Assembly (NCBI RefSeq): GCF_032854445.1
Contig: NC_088295.1
Location: 60,121,249-60,185,248, forward strand
Direction: 5' to 3'
Length of the DNA stretch: 64,000 nt
Source of the DNA: Liolophura sinensis
Lineage: Eukaryota > Mollusca > Polyplacophora > Chitonida > Chitonidae
The notes below the pieces were generated by a model. The model ran no database searches, had not been told where the DNA came from, and saw only the letters and a program-made list of their open reading frames with translations. The position numbers and the translations under genes are program-made. Shown piece by piece: positions 1 to 11,798 of this stretch (position 1 is its first letter; each line of letters starts with the position of its first letter).

Positions 1-298
1 AAAGTATCCCGGTTTCCTCCACCAACACTGATAGCCAACGACAGCGAGTAAATACACAACAACCAAATTACTAGTATTCTAAACTTGCAAAAGAACTTAA
101 ACAATGGGGTCGCCTGTTCACATTCAATTCTCACGGATTTGAATCCGGTGGTTTGACAGGTGCCTGATGCTGGGCATTTATAGTGAAATCCACCTATAAA
201 TCAGTGGTTGAAATGAAATAGTCTGGAGACTACAGTGCAGAACAATAATCAAACAAACATATAAACTGGGATTAGATTTTAAAGAGAAAATCTAAACT

Positions 299-520
299 TG
301 TGTACCAGGGAACTTGTAAAACTCCTTAATTTTCGCCTGTATCAAGACAGTGCAAAGCTGTGAACTCATTTGTTCTTTCCTTAATTACATCCCAATTATC
401 GGTGTAGTGTGGTCATAAAATATACATGTAGAACACACGCACTGTAACCTCATAGAGGAAAATGATGCGTTCTACTGTCATTTGGACCTTTTGTAGAGCT
501 TGTCCTCAAATCTCGCAGTC
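299..520 (+). mobile_element. Element A copy
   Basis: TGTTCTTTCCTTAATTACAT and TTCTACTGTCATTTGGACCT match the element A core. In the AFG1L intron left of exon 903-973; nothing coding seen in 1-902. Confidence 0.65.
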
Positions 521-902
521 TGCAAAAACTTCACTTTTCCTGGTCTACATGTTATCGTGAGTGTGAAACTGACCTAGTTTCAAGCTTGCAGTGAGTCTTT
601 TTCTGCTGAATACTTTGAAACTCATTTGGCATTGTAATATAATACAGCTAACTGAATAGTGATAACTTAACTACTGAAGGCTGATCAGATCACCAATATA
701 TGATAATTTCAATGCAGCAAACTGCATTTACAGCTGAATTAATGCCACTGTTCAGTGAAAGTCTAATGATTTCTTGGTAACTTCAAAATGAATCATTTCT
801 TAACTTTAAAATTAAACTGACATTACCTTCAAGCAGACATTTTCTCAAAATACACTGATGTGACATGGGTGAAAATGTTAAAATGTTGAAATGGACTCTT
901 AC

Positions 903-3900
903 CATCATTTTCTTCATACGCCAACTCCTGAAATATTCTGTCTAAATGTATATTACAGTTTGGTTCGGAAGTCCTGAAAGTGGAATTCAGAATACCCTTA
1001 AAGATTATTAAGGAAAAGAAACTAATGAAGACTGCCACTGAAATGTATACAAAATGAAAATAACATTTGACTGGTTGTTGTTGACAACCAGGTCTTGAAT
1101 AATAAGAGAAAGATGAACAAACATTCTGCCAGTAGAAAGCATGTCCCCTTCTGATTTGAGCTATCAGAGCTATCTATTACCCCTGAGTCACTGGGTCCTT
1201 TCGCCGTGCTGGCACGCTAACACTTGGCCACGGAGGTCCCTACCATTTGAGAATCTGAAAACAAGCACTTACAAAAGAAAGATTCTGCCCTCAGCTGGAA
1301 GTCCTTGTCTTCTGTAATCTATTCCAGAGTCCAAGGATAGAATGTCACAATATTGCTGCAATCATAAAAATGATAAAAAAAAACTTCCAAATAATGCAGA
1401 TTCGTCAATATATCTGAATACAACATCTTTCCTGTTTGGGTGCCCAGAGAAATGTTTTTATATTTTGTAACAGCCATCAAACCATCATTTCACCGCCAAG
1501 TGAAATGATTGTTCCCTGTGATAAATATTGGTTCAATAGGCTTAGCACTAACTGGTTTTCACTGACACCTATTGAACTACCAAAACACGAGAAAATGGTG
1601 AAATTGTAACCACTGAATAAACTTTTGAATAAACATTCATTCGCCCTGATGATAATTTAGACACTTGTTAAAATTCTTTTGAATGTTACTAAGCTTCAAG
1701 ATTACCTTTAACACACCAATAAATGGTATAAAATTACCACGCTGGAGTCCGTTCTTATACAAATCTGAAAATGGGAAAAACAGTGGAGAAATTATATATA
1801 CAACTCGTCTGTACACTTTTTCTTTTGACATACATGGACACAAAATCATAGCTTCTATGAACAACTGTCCTCTCAGGGAAAATTTGGCCCAAATTAGATT
1901 CTGACATAGACTTTGATGTCAATCGAATTTAGATTTTATTCAATAAAAATAAAGAAATAAAAGTATCACTTAAAGTGAACATAAAGTCAGCCACTAAACC
2001 TTAATTAATTAATTAAGTAGTACTAGTATTACAAAAATGTTCTAAATATATTTTAAAAATTCTACGCCACTTATCAACAAAATAAATAGCACACACTCTT
2101 CAGTACCTAGCCACTCATTTGGTGACGCCATTGTGCCATGTCATAGCTATCTAGAGTGACGTCACAAAACCTAGGAGCTCTCCCGTACCATCGGTATTAA
2201 ACAATGTAACAATGAGAAAATACAAACAAAAATGCCTGATACCCAACCAAAGAGTATCAGCTCTGTTTCGTCTTCAAAGGGCCAATGTTTCTTTTAGTTT
2301 GGCGCTTGGTCAGGGCGATGTTCGTGGATACAAGCGTCGTGTGTTAGAGGTCCTGATCGCCCTCATCCTGCATGGGTGTAAGCATTTGGCCTAGCTGGCT
2401 GTACCAACTTCAGGGAATTTACTGAAGACAGTAGGACCTTCTGACTGATAACAGACTTCTGCATTCAGAATTGGGGAAGATATTTTCATAATAAATCAGA
2501 CTTTGCTAAGAAAAAAAAAAGTCACAATACTTTTCTTAAAGCAATTTCTCTCCCTAGGTAGTTTTCTCACCAGGTCACCCTGACAAATTGCTGCAGTATC
2601 CTGCCCAATATGTATGCATTGTGACTCAGTTCCCTGATCTTAAATGTGTGGTCCAAAATGCATCAGTTTAACACTTAAACTAACCATAAAATCCAATTTA
2701 TTGCATCAATATCTGTCTCTCCACTATAAGAAACCACACTGGCAATTGAGTACTAATAGGTTTCTTGACATGACGGCCAATTATCATATGACGCTTTCAG
2801 CGCTAGTGATTGGCCAAGTTCATAAGGGCTTCTACAGCATGGCTACTCGGAGTGAATTGTCTGTCAGTGCCATATCCCAAATACTGAACTTCATCTTCTT
2901 GGCTTTAAAAACTTAACAGAATTTTTTTCACATATTTTCCCGTGATAACTGTGTCCTATATCATTTTTTCTATGTTTATATAGTGGCAGACTTTATGTTC
3001 ACTTTAAGGCTATGAGTCTGACATACACAAATATATTCCAGTATATAAAATGTTGAAAATACAGGTATGGACATCCATTTTCCACATCCTAAGGAATTCA
3101 TAGATTAATGCAAACACACTCCATTGCTTACAAACTTACCATCTGGGTGCCTATTTGAAGTAGCCACGATAACAATGCCATGTTCAAATAGCTCTGTAAA
3201 CAATCGCCTTAATATCACAGCGTCTGCTATATCCGTTACCTGCAAGAAATAAATTAGACCTTGAAATATCCAGTCATGGTTCACAGACAATGTAAACAAT
3301 GTAGCATGTAGTTTAACGAAAGAGCTGTAGCTAGCTTCACAAAACATGTACGTTCAAACAGCTCTGTAAACAATCGCCTTAATATCACAGCGTCTGCAAT
3401 ATCCGTTACCTGCAAGAAATAAATTAGACCTTGAAATATCCAGACATGGTTCATAGACAATGTAAACAATGTAGCATGTAGTTTAACGAAAGAGCTGTGG
3501 CTAGCTTCACAAAACATGTACACTCAAACAGCTCTGTAAACAATCGCCTATATATCACAGCGTCTGCAATATCTGTTACCTGCAAGAAATAAATTAGACC
3601 TTGAAATATCCAGTCATGGTTCATAGACAATGTAAACAATGTAGCATGTAGTTTAACGAAAGAGCTGTGGCTAGCTTCACAAAACATGTACATTCAAACA
3701 GCTCTGTAAACAATCGCCTTAATATCACAGCGTCTGCAATATCCGTTACCTGCAAGAAATAAATTAAACCCTGAAATATCCAGTCATCCTTCACAGATAA
3801 TGTAAACAATGTAGCATGTAGTTTAACGAAAGAGCTGTGGCTGGCTTCACAAAACATGTACATTCTATACAGAGCGTTAGTATGACATGCCAGTATGACT

Positions 3901-6900
3901 GTCATCCCAAAGACTTTAAAACTCGCTTGGCGCTCAGCACTGAGAGGACAGAGCTTAACTTTTCAGTAACAAAACCATTTCTGATTTCACAAAATTTCAC
4001 AAAAACAGCAAATGGCAAAAACAATGGGGACCTCGTACAACTTCTTCGCACCTGTAAATAAAGTGGTCCAAAGCTATGAGCCCCCATGTTCTTTCCTTTA
4101 TTACGTCATAATTATCGTTGTATGTGTGCTCATAAAACACCTACGTAGGAAACACAAATGCAATCCAATGTCTCAGAAGAAAATGACGTGTTCTACTGTG
4201 ATTTTGCACCTTTTTGTGTAGCTCGAGTCCTCCACTGACCAGCCTTACCTGAAACTCATCAAAACACAGCAACCAGGACTCCCCAGCTATCTGCTGAGCC
4301 ACAGGAGGTATGGGGTCAAACGCATCACCCTTTCTTACGCTGCTTCGTTTGGGCTGGAGTTTTTTGAGAGCATGAATTCCTGTTGATAAATTGAACAACA
4401 TTAATATAACAGTACAAAGAATTCACTGACACAAAATTTATAGTTAGGGTAAATTCAATATGGCTGATAGTGGAAGAAAATCATCACTCTTCAACTTTAT
4501 CTACTAGCCATTCTTGGGGATGAAGGCTAAACCTCCATTCTTTTTTCTTAAATTCACAAATATCCTACCCTTTTCCTATGTTGCACCTAACAATTTCTTG
4601 AACTTTCTTTCTCCCTTTAACCCCCCTCCCCCACTTTTACCCAAATTCTGTACTTGATGTTTGGTGAGCAGAACAGCTATTAACATCTGAACCTTTAATA
4701 AATAAACTTGTACGACGAAAATGTGTACATCTGGTTAATATATGTACGTTGATCAGATCAGTTTAAAAAGCAACAGTGGGCACATCTGTATACATGAAAT
4801 CCCTAAATCATTACTGTAGTGAGTGAGTGCTGGGGGTTTAACGTCAATTTTTCAGTCAGATGACGATGAAGGAATCCTTACAATGCACGTAATGTGCCTC
4901 CATGTTGCAGAACAGATTTCCACTGCTCTTTTATCTTGTGCTGCTTCACTGAGACGCCTTGCTGAAGGCAAGTAAGCCGACCCGCCTGAGCCATTATACC
5001 GATACGGGTTAACCAGAAGTTGCACTATCCCCTTCATGCTGAACGCCAAGCCAGGAAGCTGCACCTTCCTCTTTTAAAGGTGTGACTCGACCCAGGATTG
5101 ACCCTGGATCTACCACTCCCGAAGCAGATTACAACATTATATTTTATAAAGATGTGCTGGTAATTTGTTTGTTAAGACATTCATATTTAACAATACATGT
5201 TGAATTCATAACCTGGTTTAATTAGTTTCCCTAAAAAAGAAAGTAGCAGTGGCAATGTCACTTACTTTCATGCACATTTAACATGAACCTGTGGAAGTGG
5301 ACTCGCTGTTTTCTCTCCACGGAGCAGCAGCTGTGAAACATGTCCATTAACATGGTCTTTCCACAGCCTGGTGGTCACCAAAAATAAGCACAAATCAATA
5401 AGTTTACCTTGCATTAGCAACCATACAAGCTGACAGATGTAAAACAACAAAATAATTTAAATCACCATTTACACATCTAGTGATTTGCTATTTTCTGTCC
5501 AAATATATGTCAAATCTGCTCAATTTTGTGCTGACCTCAATGTTATTAAGCCATGAGCATGTCTCAGATTTAAATCAGTGTCATCAACTAATTAGATTGT
5601 AATAAGGGTAACATATTTCCCCGAGTTTTTGCAAACTGTTGGAGTAAAGCCCAAATTATAGTATTAGATGACAGACAACAATATCCCTCAGCCTGGATTC
5701 AAAACTTCTTTGTACAGAAGATTTAACTAATGGATTGGCTGAAACAATAATCTGACTCACACTTACAATGGATACTGCATTACTCTGAAGAAAACTGATT
5801 CTTACCTACACTTCCATGTAAGTAAAGCCCTTTTGTGGGTTTACTTTTCTTGTTTAGTCCTAATGCCTACAAATCAAAATGACAGAAGCTCATTTTCATA
5901 AGCCTAATGTTTATGTGGACGTTGCATGTTAAATTCTAGACAGAATGCTATTTACCAGTTTTATTTGACTTAACCACATTAGGTAAATCAGAGGGAAGAA
6001 AGACTGAAAACAGTCAATGACATAATATGTCCCACTTCAGACTTCTGCTGGTATCCCAATGCACTAATTTAGCTAACTCTGTTCAAATCAGTTATACAAA
6101 CAATGTAGAACAGCTTTCTACAAAAATACTGGGTTTACTGTGCTGGCTGATCTGAAAAATGAAGACAATATCTCACAAAAACAAATCTATAGCTGTTTGG
6201 CCTATCCAGTATGTTGAGGACATGTAACTTTCCCGTATGAGGTAGTGTACCTTATGTAATGCTCAGTATAGCCTGATATGCTGATCAGTCTTACAATGTT
6301 AGTTGGGTGTCAGGCTGTATTTGAGAGCTTGGTGTAATTCTTCACGCTCTTTGACTTACAGGTTGTAATCAAACAGTTAGAGCTTGATTTGATTTTGTAT
6401 TGATTGGTTTGATCTGTCCTGCTGTTCTCAAGAATATTTCACTTATATGATGATGGCCAGCATTAAAGTGGGGAGGGGGGAGGGGGGAGGGGGGTTCCAG
6501 GCTCAGGGAAGCCCACGACCATTCGCAGATTACAGGCAGACCTTCCCAAGTATGAACGGAGAGAAAGCCAGCATGAACTGGACTTGAACAAGCCTGATTT
6601 GAATATTGCAAATAAAATGGAATACCCAATTGTGATTTCAGTGAAGATTCCCATGAGCCATACTCACCTTTCCTATCCAACTTGTAGATGGTGGCTGGTA
6701 GCCCTTCAAGGCTTTGTTCAGGTTTTCCAACTGTTGGATAACAAATCCCTGATGTGCATCATATCGCAGTTCATTTGCTTCGACTTTAGCCTTGTAAGCC
6801 TCCACAACATTGTCATACTTTCTGATACTCGTCGATTCTGCAGTCTGGGAAGACTGAGCAAACCCGTTTTCCTCTGCATTTAGTTTGGTCACTGTGCTGT

Positions 6901-8143
6901 AACAATACCCTAGAATAAACATGAAAATATGTGGGTACATCATTTGTTAAGCTACTTAATTGGTGCTTAAACTCTACTCAGTAACTTCTCATTTATACTA
7001 TGTCAGTCAGTTTTATGGGTGGAGGGGACCGAAGTGTCTGGCATAAACCAGCAACCGTTACATGTCACATTTAAATTATGCTTACCTTATTGGTGGAAGA
7101 AAAGTGGTCTTCAACTAATGTTAAACTGAGCAACAGTCACACAAGCATCACGAGCCACTTGTAGACAACAAGGCCCCACAAGCAGTGGGTGTGGGCAAAT
7201 AAAAATACGTGTCCACATTTGGGCTTGAAGCCACACTTTAGGGGTCACTTTAAGACAAGTGCCTCTAACCAACAGACCACAGCTCATTCCCTGAATACAT
7301 CTGACAGGAAGATAAATAACTACATTCATTTCTTCCATCTTTCATGTATTCTTCATTTCATGCATACAACAGGTGTCATGTTTATAAGCAGAGGAAACCA
7401 GAGTGTCAACAAGAAAATATCATCCTTCTATCACTTCCCTAGTTTCCCATCGCTAGGTATCTCAATCTGACACCCCTGCACACTTACAGATGCAGTGGAT
7501 GAACTGAAACAAGAGCTGGATGCAATCCTGTGACCTCATGGGTTCTGGGGCATGTTGAGCGTGACAAGATCATTGTCTTTGGGAGAGATGGACGACAATA
7601 TATGTACACATATAATATACATGCAGTTGGTCAACTTATAGCAACATGCAACACAGAACAATGTGGATAGCTTCAAGTATGAGCTGACAGAGCTTGTACT
7701 TTTATTCCAGCATGACTTTCATTTTAGATTGAGAGTTAAACTCGAATGCACAAATAGGAGTCTACACGATCTTCTATAATAAAATTTTAAAATTTTGCGT
7801 TGTGGGAAGCCATTGCAAACATTTGTTTTCCTCTCATTATTAAATACCAGATACATTACTAGCTATTCGATATTATGCGCACCCTAAAACTGGGAGGAAA
7901 ACAAGCTGAAACTTTCACTAGTTTTTACATGGCATATTAGTGTATTAAGCATGGCTCCACCGAGTGTCCTATTTCCGTGCACCTGTCAACAACAGCTCGA
8001 TTAAGCTGTTGCTCACGTCAAACAATGACAGTTTGCTCGATCATCTGACTCTTACCAGGTAAGAGCAGTCGGGTTAAACTAGGTAGCAATGAGCAATATG
8101 TCCCAGTGCCTCGACATCGCAGCAGACGACAAGGCGTCTGCAT
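903..8143 (-). CDS. AFG1L: AFG1-like mitochondrial AAA+ ATPase (AFG1L/LACE1), partial: C-terminal exons lie off the left edge
   Basis: Exons in gene order: 8056-8143, 6668-6909, 5806-5866, 5266-5367, 4249-4379, 3140-3239, 1706-1764, 1273-1355, 903-973. All phases agree and give about 312 codons; the human protein is about 480 aa. The ATG at 8143 opens an Arg-rich, acid-free leader ([17 protein letters not shown]...), as expected for mitochondrial import. Walker A is GSVGCGKT (about residues 127-134), split across the 5806/5367 junction; Walker B is LLCFDEFQ (about 201-208); the sensor-1 region is VATSNR. Further blocks match human AFG1L closely: [20 protein letters not shown] and LDSGIDYR. 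The family acts at the mitochondrial inner membrane in quality control and turnover of nuclear-encoded respiratory-chain subunits. The final exons (the NFDTIFLRNIP-like part in human) were not found in 1-902. The exon at 3140-3239 is preceded by three tandem partial copies of itself, listed separately. The first junction (8056 to 6909) rests on phase and a good acceptor only. Confidence 0.93.
1095..1250 (-). mobile_element. SINE head fragment
   Basis: On minus, GGGACCTCCGTGGCCAAGTG...AAGGACCCAGTGACTCAGGG matches the tRNA-like head of the main SINE; the body has decayed. Lies in the AFG1L intron between exons 1273 and 973. Confidence 0.6.
3182..3866 (-). repeat. Tandem array of a partial AFG1L coding exon plus its upstream intron (170-bp unit, four copies)
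   Basis: The block starting GCTCTGTAAACAATCGCC recurs at 3191, 3361, 3531 and 3701, an exact 170-bp period. Each unit, read on the minus strand, holds about 110 bp of intron ending in CTTGCAG and then the first ~58 nt of the exon, encoding [19 protein letters not shown]. Acceptor-adjacent exon starts fall at 3239 (real, followed by the rest of the exon and a GTAAGT donor), 3409, 3579 and 3749 (truncated, with no obvious donor). Copies 2-4 share GCAAT where the real exon has GCTAT, so they resemble one another more than the source. Copy 3 carries an L-to-Y change. The first two units encountered by the spliceosome are decoys unless a downstream GT is used. Confidence 0.93.
4012..4230 (+). mobile_element. 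Element A copy next to an AFG1L 5' splice site
   Basis: AATGGGGACCTCG start, TTCTTTCCTTTATTACGTCA core; ends about 18 bp from the donor of the AFG1L exon at 4249-4379. Confidence 0.7.
4820..5120 (+). mobile_element. Interspersed element of the GTGAGTGAGTG family, copy 1
   Basis: Shares order and sequence with 33155-33490: GTGAGTGAGTG, GGGTTTAACGTCA, TTTTTCAGTCA, GTAATGTGCCTCC, TTCACTGAGACG, GTGTGACTCGAC, ATTGACCCTGGATCTACC. In the AFG1L intron between exons 5266 and 4379. The 5' motif is familiar to me from molluscan short repeats. Confidence 0.85.
6397..6597 (-). mobile_element. SINE copy, 5'-truncated, with expanded G-rich tract
   Basis: Tail and body of the main SINE in an AFG1L intron. 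The normally GGTGGGAGG part has become GGGGAGGGGGGAGGGGGGAG-like (6470-6496). Confidence 0.8.
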
Positions 8144-8484
8144 CGTTGAAGGTTACAAGTCAACTCGAAAAAATGTTTTGTTATTACTTTGTGCAAGTAG
8201 AGTTACCGCCCTTCTTTTCCAAACTGAACTCTAGAAAATTTAAGTTTAAAACCATGTATGCATATTTTTAATTGTCTTTTGTTCCATTCAGATAAATGTA
8301 AACCCGCGTTTGTTGAGAAAAAATTTCACAACAAATTGATATTCTAGTGTTTGTTATTTAAAGAGTTTGTAAGCGTTGTGCAGAAGTGTAGAGGGACAGT
8401 ATATAATCAAGAGTTATCTTCCCCGCGTTCTCTTCAGAATGCATGACGTCATCGTAATATGCGTTGTAGGAGTACCCAACAAAG
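8144..8484. promoter_or_regulatory. Shared divergent promoter of AFG1L and SNX3
   Basis: The two start codons (AFG1L at 8143 on minus, SNX3 at 8485 on plus) are only 341 bp apart with no other gene between them. A perfect palindromic CRE (TGACGTCA) lies at 8444-8451, 33 bp before the SNX3 ATG. No obvious TATA box is placed for either gene. The head-to-head arrangement matches what I recall of the human locus. Transcription starts cannot be placed from sequence alone. Confidence 0.75.
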
Positions 8485-11400
8485 ATGTCGGCTCCGAACA
8501 CAGCAGCGCCTGCTACAGCCAGAATTCAGCCTAAAAAACAAACTTTAGAAGATGCCTACTCTCCACCAGCAAATTTTCTGGAAATAGATGTTCTAGACCC
8601 GCAAACCCACGGTGTTGGGAAGAAAAGATACACAGATTACGGACTGAGATTACGGGTTAGTTGTTGATAAGTCATTTTGTCATAAGGAAGTGAGCGGATA
8701 TGGCCAAATGGTTTAAGGCAGTTGTCATTGATAAACACGGCACCGTCGACCAGACATTTGCCAAAAGGGGAAGAGGTCTTCTCTGATGGACAAGTTTATG
8801 ACTTTTTGTCAAATTTGAATCCATTGATGTGGTACTCTCAGAGTAGAACAATGACGTTAAAATACACAATAATGTTATTGTTAGAAGCTGTCAGACTGCA
8901 TTGATTGAATGTTTTGATTTCAGTTTTATCTTTTTTGATTTAAGGCATAGATTTGGCTACAGGTTATTGTTTCTTTTTTTTTTAATTTGTGTAAATGATG
9001 CAGTTGACTCATTGGCTATTTATCAAGACAGTCATGTTTACAATTGTTGTTTTCATTGTGGTCTCCTTCAGTCATGTTTCATAATATGTAACAGCTTGTA
9101 TGACATCATTGACCACCAGGTGAATGAGCCAGTACCATGGCTGATGCCCTTATGTTCTAAGATCAAAGGAATGCAATGCATGACATTTTGAACAAATTTT
9201 GCATTCTCCAGATTTTCTGCATTGGTTTAATGTAGCCCATAAGTAATAATTAAATATTTTGACAGTATTATCACCCAATGCATTTGCAGTGTTACATTCC
9301 AGCAGAAATTTGCATTTTGCTGAAAGCGAAAAAACAAATCAAGAAGGGAAGCCAGGGGAAAATTTGTCCCTGAAACCAGCCTGACTTGCTCTGACAGCTT
9401 AACATTTTATTTTTTTGAATAAATCTCTAAATTTGACTTGTTGATTTATGAGAGAAACTATTATCCAGATGTTTTAACAAACTGGAAGACTTTCGTCTTT
9501 AATGATGACATTACATTTAAGACAGTACGACGTCACAATAGAACCTGATAACACTGTATCATTGTAGACATTATTTTACAATCCATTTCAGAAGTAACAG
9601 TGGCTTAGGTACCTGGTTCACATTAGCGCCACCTTAAGGGATTAAAAAATGTACCGCCTTCCCATTATATTTGTTCGGGATCATGAGTTAAATGAAAAAA
9701 ATATTCTGATTTCAGACAAACTTGCCAGTGTTTAAGGTTAAAGATTCCACAGTGAGAAGGCGATACAGTGATTTTGAATGGTTAAGGAATGAGCTTGAAA
9801 GAGACAGTAAGGTGAGTAAGCAATGTCACATCCAGCCTTTTGAGGTTTAAAAAGAACAGGTCCAACCTGTGCAGCAATCCAAATCGTTTCAATACAGCAA
9901 GTATTGTCTGTGTGGTTTCCTGCACTCATAAACCTGACCGCCATTATTTATTACAGTGAAACTTGAGCATGGCATTAACATACCAATCAGGTACATGTGA
10001 TGAAATAAGGAAGTAAATTCAGCAGATTTTGCATTCCTAAATATATGGAAGTAAGAAGCTAATTGCACCAGCCATTGACAAGCTGAGAGCAGATGTAGGT
10101 TGATGTATTTCTTTAGATCAAGTTGGAGGCAAGCCACTTATGGTGAGCAGATCTTATTTTATTGTGATTGTATGGCAACTGCACATGGTCAATATCTCCT
10201 CACTATGGTATCCTGTGTGTCTATCCACGAGAGTGCAATTATGGTATTGTCTCTGTAGAAATTGCTCTCATTGTTAGTCAGACTGTGGCCATGGAAAACT
10301 GATTGCCTCTGCCATTGAAATATATATACTAGCATACTGTAGTTCTTCAACCTTTTCACATGTTTGTAGGGTGTTTACCCAACTATATTCTGAGGGCATT
10401 ATTCTGCGTAGACTGATAAAATGAAGCCCTGAGATTGGGCAAACCAACCAGTGTAGTTTTGTCCCCAAAATCAAATTAAAAATGTGCATGAATTGCACTG
10501 AAATTGCTCTTTCATATGTGAAAAGGTTGTTGAATTCGGAAAATCATTTTCTCCCTGATTTGTTAGATCTTGGGATTGCCCTTGCCATTTGCAATCAGCA
10601 TAAAATTTCTGTTTTGGGAATAACGTAACCAACATTGAGAGAAACATAAAAGAATAAATTCCATCAAAAGTCCGATAAAAACTATAGGACACTCAGTAGG
10701 GCCCTTTTCAGAGGGTCGATCAGGTTACCCCCAAAGAACATAATTTTACGAATGGCCCAGTCTGAAATATAGGTACAGAGCTCTAACACTGTTCGAGTGA
10801 GAGGCTCATTACCTGTAGTCTGTTCTTGTGTTTAAACTTTTTATGAAATGATTGACCAAATAAATTTGTTTTAGTTTACTTATTTAACTGATAACTTCAC
10901 TGATGAATTTTGCCATTTCTGACATACAGACTTGCACATGATATTATTTGTGGCATGTTCTCAACAATGCAAGTAGGGTTGTGTAAACAATGCATGTAAG
11001 GTTGCCTAAACAATGCATGTAGGGTGGTGTAAACAATCCAAGTGTTGTTGACCACTTATTGTCACTTGGGACGACCCAATAAGAACAAATTCCAAAAATT
11101 ATTTTGTATTTGAAAACAGTAATGTGATCAGATTTATTTGATGTTGTAGTGACATTCTTTGTTGTTTATTTCAGATTGTTGTACCTCCTCTGCCAGGGAA
11201 AGCCTTGAAGCGTCAGTTACCATTCCGTGGAGATGATGGTATATTTGAGGAAGAGTTTATCGAAGAGCGGAGAAAAGGGTTAGAACAATTCGTTAACAAG
11301 TAAGTATAATTTGTGAAAACAAACATTGATTTGATATAAAACAAAATACTTAGGTTCCACATTATGTTCACTCATATGAAACATATCCAGCAAGTACATA

Positions 11401-11718
11401 GATTGACACTGAATACATGGAGAACAAATTATTTCCATATAACATCACCAGCTTCTGATGTTTATGTAGGGTGTTACAGGAAATCTTGCCTCACAAAAGC
11501 GCCACCTCACGGGATTAATAAATATGATGCCTCCCCATTATATATATATGCTCTCTGTGTTTAGTCATACTTTTTCAACTTTGCTGTTACCAATTTCTGT
11601 TTTATTTCACAGGGTGGCAGGACATCCTCTGGCACAGAATGAGAAGTGTTTACACATGTTTTTACAAGAGCCTGTAATTGACAAAAACTATGTTCCTGGG
11701 AAAATCCGCACATCGTGA
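8485..11718 (+). CDS. SNX3: Sorting nexin-3 (PX-domain, retromer cargo adaptor), complete
   Basis: Four exons: 8485-8655, 9716-9811, 11175-11299, 11613-11718, with canonical GT-AG introns and a total of 498 nt (165 aa), close to human SNX3 (162 aa). The protein is almost entirely a PX domain, which binds phosphatidylinositol 3-phosphate on early endosomes; SNX3 works with retromer in recycling cargo such as Wntless and the transferrin receptor. Recognisable blocks: [12 protein letters not shown], the basic [10 protein letters not shown] loop that contacts the 3-phosphate, the VVPPLPGKA proline loop, [26 protein letters not shown] and [17 protein letters not shown]. The start is the first ATG, in frame with the family N-terminus. 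Human SNX12 is a close paralogue; at this distance the gene could represent the pre-duplication SNX3/12 ancestor. It shares a promoter with AFG1L. Confidence 0.96.
10335..10540 (+). mobile_element. MITE with ~25-bp inverted termini, copy 1
   Basis: Begins AGTTCTTCAACCTTTTCACA and ends TATGTGAAAAGGTTGTTGAA, imperfect inverted repeats around about 160 bp of non-coding DNA (GGGCATTATTCTGCGTAGAC). In SNX3 intron 2. Confidence 0.8.
10970..11042 (+). repeat. 24-bp tandem triplication
   Basis: Three units of about 24 bp built on GTAGGGTTGTGTAAACAATG, in SNX3 intron 2. Confidence 0.8.
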
Positions 11719-11792
11719 TCAGCTGCCGTATACTGGGAGGCGCGAGCCAGATAGCTAGCCAGCAATGGGAACTAGAAGCTCTTGTCTTATAG

Positions 11793-11798
11793 AATAAA
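11793..11798 (+). promoter_or_regulatory. Probable SNX3 polyadenylation signal
   Basis: A canonical AATAAA lies 75 bp after the SNX3 stop codon. It is the first one downstream and would give a short 3' UTR. Further AT-rich sequence follows, so a longer 3' end is possible. Confidence 0.5.
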
